From SLFH01 sp050486265 (GTDB taxonomy: Bacteria > Planctomycetota > Phycisphaerae > Phycisphaerales > UBA1924), in contig JBJHCY010000011.1 of the NCBI GenBank assembly GCA_050486265.1, forward strand, positions 1 to 64,000: a stretch of 64,000 nt of DNA. The letters run 5' to 3'. Below the pieces are notes generated by a model. That model was not told where the DNA came from and made no database searches. It saw only the letters and a list, made by a program, of their open reading frames with translations. The translations under genes and the position numbers were made by a program. Shown here piece by piece: positions 55,051-64,000 of the stretch. Every line of letters starts with the position of its first letter. The stretch's first letter is position 1.

Positions 55051-55239
55051 TCATTTCGGCGTGGGCTTGGCGCGTTTCTTTGAAGCGATGTAGCCGGCGA
55101 TTGCGCCGGCGACGCCGCCGGCCGCGGCTCCGCCGACGATCGCGGGCCTTTCGACATTCAGCAGATTCAGCACCACGACCGCGACGACGCTGACGATCAC
55201 CGCCGCGATCACGACCAAACCGAGATCTTTTCCGCTCAT
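55051..55239 (-). CDS. Small glycine-zipper membrane protein
   Basis: 62 residues, one helix at the start (LGLVVIAAVIVSVVAVVVLNLL) and a glycine/alanine-rich second segment with a basic tail. GGGGGT eight bases before the ATG. Resembles small stress-type membrane proteins; no function assigned. Confidence 0.6.
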   Translation of the reverse strand: MSGKDLGLVVIAAVIVSVVAVVVLNLLNVERPAIVGGAAAGGVAGAIAGYIASKKRAKPTPK

Positions 55240-55468
55240 CGGACACCCCCTGGCGTAGAAGCCGGAGACCGGAGAATGCGGCGACGCATGCCGCGTCGGC
55301 TCGCATGCTACTTGACAGGGGCGGGAATGCGCCGTGCAAAAGCTCGCAAGTCACGGTTTCACGTCGGAAGTTACAGACAGAATGTGAACAAGCGGCCCGG
55401 TGAGGGGTTGACGCGCGGCACGATGATCTGCATATTCGGTCATAGAGGCGCCGGCGACCGGCGTCGGG

Positions 55469-56062
55469 ATGGACATGGCGCAGTTCACACTCCAACGCGA
55501 CAGGAAGACGAGCGGGAACATGCCGCCCGCGGTGGCGTGGTTCATGATGCGGGTTTTCCCGCTGCTGTTTGTCGCTGTCGGTGTGGTGATGCTGGTGATC
55601 GGCGTGACCGGGCTTCGGCGCGCCATGGCGAGCACAGAGTGGCCGACGACGCAGGGTGAGGTCCTGACTTCGGAGGTCGAGCGGGTGCGGCACCGCCACC
55701 ACGATCGCGGGCCTTCGACGACCTTTCACGCGAGGATCAGTTACGGTTATTCCGTTGGCGGGGAGCCCTACACGGGAGACAGGGTCGGCATCGGCGATTA
55801 CGGATCGAACACCAATCACCACGCGCGGAGTGTGGTGAGGCGGTATCCGGTGGGCTCGCATGTGACGGTGTACTACGACCCGGACCGGCCGCGGATCGCG
55901 CTTCTGGAGCCGGGAGTTCGTGCGAGTGCGTTCGCTGTTCCCGGGATCGGGGCCGCGTTCGTGCTTTTCGGCGGGTTGTGCTTTGTGGTGTTTCTGCTGC
56001 ACGGCAGAAAGCAGGCCGGTAGCGAGGAGGAGCCGGTTGCCGAGTCGGCGCAAGCTGATTGA
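55469..56062 (+). CDS. DUF3592-domain membrane protein
   Basis: 197 residues with two helices (about 22-46 and 152-172) and the DUF3592 body between them: TTQGEVLTSEVERV, YGYSVGGEPYTGDRVGIG and VTVYYDPDRPRIALLEPG. Family role unknown. ATG 55469 is used; another ATG two codons later exists. Confidence 0.8.
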   Translation: MDMAQFTLQRDRKTSGNMPPAVAWFMMRVFPLLFVAVGVVMLVIGVTGLRRAMASTEWPTTQGEVLTSEVERVRHRHHDRGPSTTFHARISYGYSVGGEPYTGDRVGIGDYGSNTNHHARSVVRRYPVGSHVTVYYDPDRPRIALLEPGVRASAFAVPGIGAAFVLFGGLCFVVFLLHGRKQAGSEEEPVAESAQAD

Positions 56063-56146
56063 TCCGGCGCATCGGCGTTGTCGCGAAGCAAAGGTGCTGA
56101 CAGGATGTTCGCCCGGGCGGGTCGCCGGGGTCGCGGTTTTTCGCGC

Positions 56147-59896
<3,750 letters not shown>

Positions 59897-59962
59897 CTGG
59901 CGTCCGTGTCCGTGCTGTTGCTCTCTATCGGCCGGTCGTGCGGCCGGGGTGGGCGAGTCTTG

Positions 59963-59988
59963 CATCCATTCATCCGGAAGAATGGATG
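59963..59988. promoter_or_regulatory. Inverted repeat upstream of metH
   Basis: CATCCATTC (59963-59971) and GAATGGATG (59980-59988) around an eight-base loop, in the metH leader. Could be an operator or RNA hairpin. Not a riboswitch I recognise. Confidence 0.35.
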
Positions 59989-60000
59989 AAGGAAGTGTAG

Positions 60001-60033
60001 GGGCAAAAAAAGCCGCTGCCGGGAGGGCAGCGG
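60001..60033 (-). terminator. rpmE terminator
   Basis: On the minus strand CCGCTGCC, five-base loop, GGCAGCGG, then CTTTTTTTG. Confidence 0.85.
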
Positions 60034-60082
60034 AGAATTTTTGCCGTAATGATCGGGTTTGGGACGGGTCGGCTGGGGCGGC

Positions 60083-60307
60083 TTACTTCTTCTTCTTGCC
60101 CTTGAAGTAGTCGCCCTGGAACTTGCGCTGGAACTTCTCGACGCGGCCTGCGGCGTCGACGAACATCCGCTTGCCGGTGAAGAAGGGGTGCGAGCCGGAC
60201 CAGACCTCGACATGGAGTTCGGGGACGGTGGCGCCGACTTCCATGACGACCTCGCCGTTGTGGAAGACCTTGCAGTTGTACATCTTGGGGTGGATGTCGC
60301 TCTTCAC
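60083..60307 (-). CDS. rpmE: 50S ribosomal protein L31, zinc-free form
   Basis: 74-residue L31. KSDIHPK at the start and SHPFFTGKRMFVDAAGRVEKF identify it. The zinc cysteines of the classic form are replaced (WSGS where CSKC stands in E. coli), leaving one cysteine, so it needs no zinc. GTG start at 60307 with AGGAG at 60315-60319. Lysine-rich tail. Confidence 0.93.
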   Translation of the reverse strand: MKSDIHPKMYNCKVFHNGEVVMEVGATVPELHVEVWSGSHPFFTGKRMFVDAAGRVEKFQRKFQGDYFKGKKKK

Positions 60308-60387
60308 GGCCGTGCTCCTGCTGTTGGGGCTGCGTTGCCCGCGGCGGCAACGATAGGCGTGCGATCCTGCTCAGGCCAAGGGCCCGC

Positions 60388-60415
60388 TTGACCGATCGAG
60401 GGGTGGTGCTAGCCT
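60388..60415 (+). promoter_or_regulatory. Sigma-70-type promoter of tRNA-Asn
   Basis: TTGACC (60388-60393), 16-base spacer, TAGCCT (60410-60415), about 60 bases before the tRNA. Confidence 0.4.
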
Positions 60416-60475
60416 TTGGCCCCGGCCCTGACCGCCTCTAGAAAGGGGTAGGCGAGGAACCCGGACACAATCCGA

Positions 60476-60547
60476 TCCCCGATAGCTCAATGGTAGAGCG
60501 AGCGGCTGTTAACCGCTAGGTTGCTGGTTCGAGTCCAGCTCGGGGAG
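60476..60547 (+). tRNA. tRNA-Asn (anticodon GTT)
   Basis: 72-nt tRNA with seven-pair acceptor stem (60476-60482 with 60540-60546), anticodon GTT at 60508-60510 in loop CTGTTAA, T loop TTCGAGT and discriminator G. CCA not encoded. A mobile-looking segment begins downstream. Confidence 0.95.
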
Positions 60548-60799
60548 CTTTTTCTGATTTTGTATGGGTACGACTGCCCGATTGGTTGACTCGGGAGCGA
60601 GCGGGTTTGGGCCTTTGAAGCGTTGTGCGGGCCGGTTCCCGCTCTCGCTCTTTGAGATTCGGGCATCGGTACCGATCAGAACCCCCGGATCGCCCGGCGC
60701 TCGCGCACGAGACTCTCGCGCTCTCGGACTCTCGGTTAGCTGCGCCCGAAGCCATGGGTGCTCTTGCCCGCCAGTTTCGAGAGCGTTGAGGCCTGAGCG

Positions 60800-61114
60800 G
60801 TGCGTACATCTGACCTCCAGATCGATCATGAGCGGCTGGCGGAACTCTGCCGGCGGTTTGGGGTGTCAAAGCTTGAGATCTTCGGCAGCTTCGCGACCGG
60901 TGAAGCCGACGCTTCGAGCGATGTCGATGTGCTGGTGACATTCGCGCCCGGTGAGGCCGCAGGTCTGCGGGTCGTCGAGTTTCAGCAGGCGCTCGAAGAA
61001 CTGATCGGTCGCTCGGTCGATCTGCTGACGAGGCAGTCGGTCGAGCGATCGGCGAACAAGTATTTCAGGCGATTTGCGCTGCGTTCTACGGAGCCGCTGT
61101 ATGAGCGGGCATAA
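60800..61114 (+). CDS. mntA: MNT-type nucleotidyltransferase antitoxin
   Basis: 104-residue minimal nucleotidyltransferase. GSFATGEADASSDVDVLV carries the GS and DxD motifs for metal and nucleotide binding, followed by a helical end. In the HepT/MntA system it adds AMP to a tyrosine of HepT and so neutralises it. GTG start at 60800. The next gene starts 14 bases before its stop. Confidence 0.88.
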   Translation: MRTSDLQIDHERLAELCRRFGVSKLEIFGSFATGEADASSDVDVLVTFAPGEAAGLRVVEFQQALEELIGRSVDLLTRQSVERSANKYFRRFALRSTEPLYERA

Positions 61115-61499
61115 CCGGCTGGAGCGCGACCTCGTAAAGTGCGAGGACATGCGGCTGCACGCGGAGCGCGCCGTGCGGTTCCTCGGCGGCCGATCGCTCG
61201 ACGGGTTCCTCGACGATGAGCTCGTGCAGGCCGCGGTGATCCGGTGCGTCGAGGTCATCGGCGAGGCGGCGAAGCTGGTGTCTGACGAGACGCGGGCACG
61301 CGAGCCCGGGATCCCGTGGCGGCTGGTCATCGGCATGCGGAATGTCTTGGCCCACGACTACGGCGTCGTGATGCCGGAAAAGGTGCACGAAGTCGTCACC
61401 GAGCAAGTGCCGGCGTTGCTTGAGCGGCTCGTGCCGCTGATCGCGCTGCTCGAGGCCGAGGTCGGCTGGGACGCTGAAAGCGATGAGGCGGGCTCATGA
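61101..61499 (+). CDS. hepT: HEPN-domain toxin (HepT family)
   Basis: 132-residue HEPN RNase toxin. The motif RNVLAHDY gives Rx4H plus the tyrosine two residues on that MntA modifies. ATG 61101 overlaps the mntA end by 14 bases, and its stop overlaps the next start (ATGA at 61496). It should be a ribonuclease held in check by MntA. Confidence 0.88.
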   Translation: MSGHNRLERDLVKCEDMRLHAERAVRFLGGRSLDGFLDDELVQAAVIRCVEVIGEAAKLVSDETRAREPGIPWRLVIGMRNVLAHDYGVVMPEKVHEVVTEQVPALLERLVPLIALLEAEVGWDAESDEAGS

Positions 61500-62275
61500 G
61501 AGCTACAGAACGAGAGCGTAAGCGGAGTCGATCGCAGGAGGTCATGTGGGACGCCATGGAGGCCGTCACTGATGGGAATGCGGCCAAGGCGGAGGAACTG
61601 TGCCGCGGAGCGCTCGAAATCTACCCCGACTGTGTCGATGCGTTGACGATGCTCGCGGAGATCGAGTCCCAGTTCAACAAGGATTATGTCGAGAGGCTCC
61701 GCGGCGCGGTCGAAGCGGGACGGCGTGATCTTGGGCCCGCGTTCTTCGAGGAGGAACGCGGTTACTTCTGGGGCCTGATCGAGACACGGCCGTTCATGCG
61801 GGCGATGGCGCAGCTCGGGTTCGCGCTGATCGAGTGGGGAACTACCGAGCGGGTCGATGAAGCGATCGGCATTTTCGAGGAGATGCTCGACCTCAACCCG
61901 AACGACAACCAGGGCGTGCGCGATGTGCTCGCGGGCTCGTACCTCGCTCGCAAACGGTACACCGATGCCGAGAAGCTGTTCGAGCGGTACCCCGAGGACT
62001 GGCTGGCGGCGCCGGCGTGGGCCAGGGTGCTGCTCGCGTTCGCGACCGAAGGCGAAGACGCGGCGACGGTCCGGCTGGCGGAAGCGAGGGAGCGCAACCC
62101 GCATGTCGAGGCGTACCTGGCCGGCCGGAAGCGTCGTCCGCGCACGCTGCCCGCGATGTACTCGCCCGGCGACGAGTCCGAGGCGGTGTGCTGCGCCGAC
62201 ATGCTCTGGGAGGCTTGGAAGGCGCACCCGAAGGCGAAGAAATGGCTCAAGGAGGCCGCCGAGGCGAACGCGTGA
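61496..62275 (+). CDS. TPR-type protein in the toxin-antitoxin operon
   Basis: 259 residues of helical, TPR-like repeats (KAEELCRGALEIYPDCVDAL; AIGIFEEMLDLNPNDNQG). The C-terminal segment with NPHVEAYLAGRKRRP and SPGDESEAV resembles bacterial ST7-like TPR proteins, from memory. Coupled by four-base overlaps to hepT and to the recombinase. It may bind a partner protein; role unknown. Confidence 0.65.
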   Translation: MRATERERKRSRSQEVMWDAMEAVTDGNAAKAEELCRGALEIYPDCVDALTMLAEIESQFNKDYVERLRGAVEAGRRDLGPAFFEEERGYFWGLIETRPFMRAMAQLGFALIEWGTTERVDEAIGIFEEMLDLNPNDNQGVRDVLAGSYLARKRYTDAEKLFERYPEDWLAAPAWARVLLAFATEGEDAATVRLAEARERNPHVEAYLAGRKRRPRTLPAMYSPGDESEAVCCADMLWEAWKAHPKAKKWLKEAAEANA

Positions 62276-63603
62276 AGCGATCGGCGTCCAACCCCTCTCG
62301 GTTTGCGATCTACACGCGACAGTCGGCCGAGCCGCGGGACGGCCTCTCGTCGTGCGAAGCGCAGTTCCAGACATGCATGGACTTCGCGGCGGCCGAAGCT
62401 CGAACGGGCGCGCGGTGGATCGGTGATCGATTCGACGATGAGGGCGTCTCCGGACGGACGCTCGATCGGCCGGCTCTGGACCGGCTCAGAGACCGTGTCC
62501 GCGAGGGCGAGATCGTCGCGGTGTACGCGGTGGCTATGGACCGGCTGTCGCGGGCCCTCCGGGATGTCGTGGTGCTTTTCGACGAGATGGAGTCGTCGGG
62601 TGTGGCCGTCCGTCTGGTGCATCAGCCCGAGCTGAGTTCCGGCCCGGAAAATCGCTTGCTTCGGCACATCCTCGCCTCGTTCGCCGAGTTCGAGCGCGAG
62701 ATGATCGCAGCCCGGATCGCCGAGACACGAGCATATCTGAAGCGGCACGGCCGCCGGCTCGCGGGCCCGCCGCCGTACGGGTACGACGCGGATCCGGAGA
62801 CGAAGCAACTCGTGCCCAACCACGGGGAAGCGCGGCGTGTCCGAGCGATGTTCCGGCGTGCGGCACGCGGCCAATCGCCCGCTCAGATCGCAAAGGCGAT
62901 TGACCGCATGGGGTGGCGGACCAAGCACCGCTTGGCGAAGCGCTCGGGCGAGATCGTTGGTGGCGGCCGCTGGACGGCTCGGCAGATTGTCGAGACGCTG
63001 CGCAACCCCGTCTATCTCGGGATGTTCGCAGATGCCGAATCGACGCGGCCGGGCCGCCACACCGCGATCGTGGACACAATCCTCTTTGACGCGGTGCAGC
63101 GGCTGTTGGACGCGCGGCGGACCACGATGAATCTCGGTCGCGGCGAGCTGCCGTTCCCGCTCCGGGGGAAAGTCATCTGCCCGGGATGTCGGCGCCCGCT
63201 GTGCACGTACGTCGTGACGCATCGACGGGGTCCGACCATGGTCAACTACCGCTACTACCGATGCCGATCGGCCGCCGGCGGGCGGCCGCCGTGCCGGGGC
63301 CTGCAGGTGGCGGCCCGTGAGCTCGAAGCGGCGGTGCGGGAGGTGTTCGGTGAAGCAGCGGCGTGGGGGCCCGCCGGGTCGGACTCAGCAATCGACGCGG
63401 AGCGCCTCGCCACGGTCTGGAGATCGCTCGATGAAGCCGCGCAAGACGAACTGTTGCCGTCGCTCATCGAGCAGATCGAACTCCGTCGCCGGATGAAGGA
63501 ACTGCGGCTGATGGTCTGCGAGTCGGCGGTTTCGCGGCTGGACGCCAGTTCTCAGGCCCCCAGTGGTTCACCGGTGGGTCAGATTGAGTCAGGGCGATTT
63601 TGA
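62272..63603 (+). CDS. Serine site-specific recombinase
   Basis: 443 residues. The N-terminal resolvase domain has FAIYTRQS with the nucleophile Ser18, DRLSRALRD and EFEREMIAARIAETR. Then a recombinase domain beginning PPPYGYDAD, and a zinc ribbon CPGCRRPLC...YYRC. GTG start at 62272 overlaps the stop of the TPR gene. Two ACGT sites (63205, 63209) in this gene are the only ones in any coding sequence I found. A terminator follows. Confidence 0.9.
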   Translation: MKRSASNPSRFAIYTRQSAEPRDGLSSCEAQFQTCMDFAAAEARTGARWIGDRFDDEGVSGRTLDRPALDRLRDRVREGEIVAVYAVAMDRLSRALRDVVVLFDEMESSGVAVRLVHQPELSSGPENRLLRHILASFAEFEREMIAARIAETRAYLKRHGRRLAGPPPYGYDADPETKQLVPNHGEARRVRAMFRRAARGQSPAQIAKAIDRMGWRTKHRLAKRSGEIVGGGRWTARQIVETLRNPVYLGMFADAESTRPGRHTAIVDTILFDAVQRLLDARRTTMNLGRGELPFPLRGKVICPGCRRPLCTYVVTHRRGPTMVNYRYYRCRSAAGGRPPCRGLQVAARELEAAVREVFGEAAAWGPAGSDSAIDAERLATVWRSLDEAAQDELLPSLIEQIELRRRMKELRLMVCESAVSRLDASSQAPSGSPVGQIESGRF

Positions 63604-63610
63604 GCTTTGA

Positions 63611-63646
63611 AGGCCCGTGTCCGGATGGACGCGGGCCTGTTTTTTA
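63611..63646 (+). terminator. Terminator after the recombinase operon
   Basis: Twelve-pair stem (63611-63622 with 63627-63638, one T.G), GGAT loop, then GTTTTTTATT. Confidence 0.85.
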
Positions 63647-63659
63647 TTGGGTGGGAAAC

Positions 63660-64000
63660 TTACCGCGTTTGTGCGGTGTTTGGTGTTCTTTGCTCGATGT
63701 TGTGGGTCACCTGGATGGCAAAGGTGCGCAGTTCGGCCGGCTTGGAGTCGCTGCGGCGCCGGATGTCGCAGTTGGCGTAGCGGATCGGCTGGCCGTCCTG
63801 CTCCAGTGTGGGATCGCCGATCGCGCTGATGAGATCGGTGTCTCGCTTCTGGTCTATGGCGACGAACAACAGCGGTTCGATGTTTTTCTCATCGATTTGC
63901 TTGCGCACGGCCTGCATGTCTTCGGGCGCCCGGACGCCGACGAACGGCCAATGAGAGTCCTCGGTACAAATAGCCAGGAATCGCTGGTGGTCATTCCTCG
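63660..64000 (-). CDS. Partial unknown protein (5' end outside window)
   Basis: The frame is open to the right edge on the minus strand, so at least 113 residues are coded. Visible residues begin DHQRFLAICTEDSHWPFVG and continue VAIDQKRDTDLISAIGDPT, mostly soluble alpha/beta sequence with no signature I know. Likely cargo of the island. Confidence 0.5.
   Translation of the reverse strand, partial: RNDHQRFLAICTEDSHWPFVGVRAPEDMQAVRKQIDEKNIEPLLFVAIDQKRDTDLISAIGDPTLEQDGQPIRYANCDIRRRSDSKPAELRTFAIQVTHNIEQRTPNTAQTR

Larger units (their letters stand above)
60548..64000. mobile_element. Putative genomic island next to tRNA-Asn (right end outside window)
   Basis: Begins after the tRNA-Asn and holds an MNT/HEPN pair, a TPR gene, a serine recombinase and a partial unknown gene. 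Two of the three ACGT sites in the window lie in the recombinase. No direct repeat of the tRNA 3' end was found, so the boundary is only inferred. The 252 bp from 60548 to 60799 hold no gene I can support. Confidence 0.45.

Noticed and set aside
53937..55157. Upstream extension of the atpC frame
   Set aside because: It runs antisense through the FecCD permease; a GTG with a good ribosome site at 53936 gives normal AtpC length.
59897..60082. Cobalamin or SAM/SAH riboswitch before metH
   Set aside because: No conserved core of these classes could be found; only a simple inverted repeat and the rpmE terminator are present.
60509..60941. Minus-strand reading frames over tRNA-Asn and the gap to mntA
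   Set aside because: They translate the tRNA and Ser/Arg-rich intergenic sequence without domain support.
60476..64000. Direct repeat of the tRNA-Asn 3' end as an island attachment site
   Set aside because: No second copy of the tRNA end was found before the right edge; serine recombinases also often use other targets.

Overview
The window is high-GC bacterial DNA of about two thirds G+C. It looks like a member of the Planctomycetota, most likely Phycisphaerae. The clues are the gene repertoire (GH3-family protein, several DUF-type envelope proteins, a PEP-CTERM-like sorting tail, many short lipoproteins) and the dispersal of genes that are normally clustered: nuoH, atpC, moxR and the DUF58 gene each stand alone. 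This lineage call is inference from gene content; no rRNA gene is present.

Region by region: 1-2.7 kb holds an Fe(III)-type ABC importer (permease cut by the left edge, plus ATPase). 2.7-8.9 kb on the minus strand carries a KAP-like membrane NTPase, a phosphohexomutase, a DinG-type helicase, a GAF-domain protein and ribosomal protein S18. 9.0-11.8 kb is a minus-strand MauE-like/rhodanese/DUF1573 group that looks like an extracytoplasmic sulfur or redox module. 12-14.5 kb has a glutamate dehydrogenase and Dus. 14.5-20.8 kb is a plus-strand run: FtsX-type permease, LolD-type ATPase, alpha/beta hydrolase, GH3, DinB-like and NRDE proteins. 21-28.5 kb contains a solitary nuoH, a tRNA-Cys with a long variable arm, MoxR, and BatA-like/RlmE. 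29-31.3 kb is a GT2/LAB_N/unknown operon. 31.4-39.5 kb carries a glycine-zipper lipoprotein, a Lon-N domain protein, an OB-HD nuclease, a sorted surface protein, QueF, a TPR lipoprotein, endonuclease IV, an SDR enzyme and a membrane protein. 39.5-49.4 kb has a second glutamate dehydrogenase, a receiver-like protein, ribosomal protein S1, a large lipoprotein, GyrA and a STAS protein. 49.4-56.1 kb mixes orphan ABC subunits, DUF58, a DUF3800 insertion and AtpC. 56.1-60.3 kb holds MetH and L31. A tRNA-Asn at 60.5 kb precedes a mobile-looking segment that runs to the right edge: an MNT/HEPN toxin-antitoxin pair, a TPR protein and a serine recombinase in one overlapping operon.

Four window-wide signals stand out. 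The palindrome ACGT is almost absent (three copies found by eye, none in the core genes). At least eight genes have a TAnnnT hexamer 6-9 bases before the start codon and no Shine-Dalgarno sequence, which suggests leaderless mRNAs. Short dispersed repeats sit against stop codons or in gaps. A 66-bp near-repeat of the end of the DUF58 gene flanks a DUF3800 gene, as expected of an insertion that rebuilt the 3' end of its target gene.
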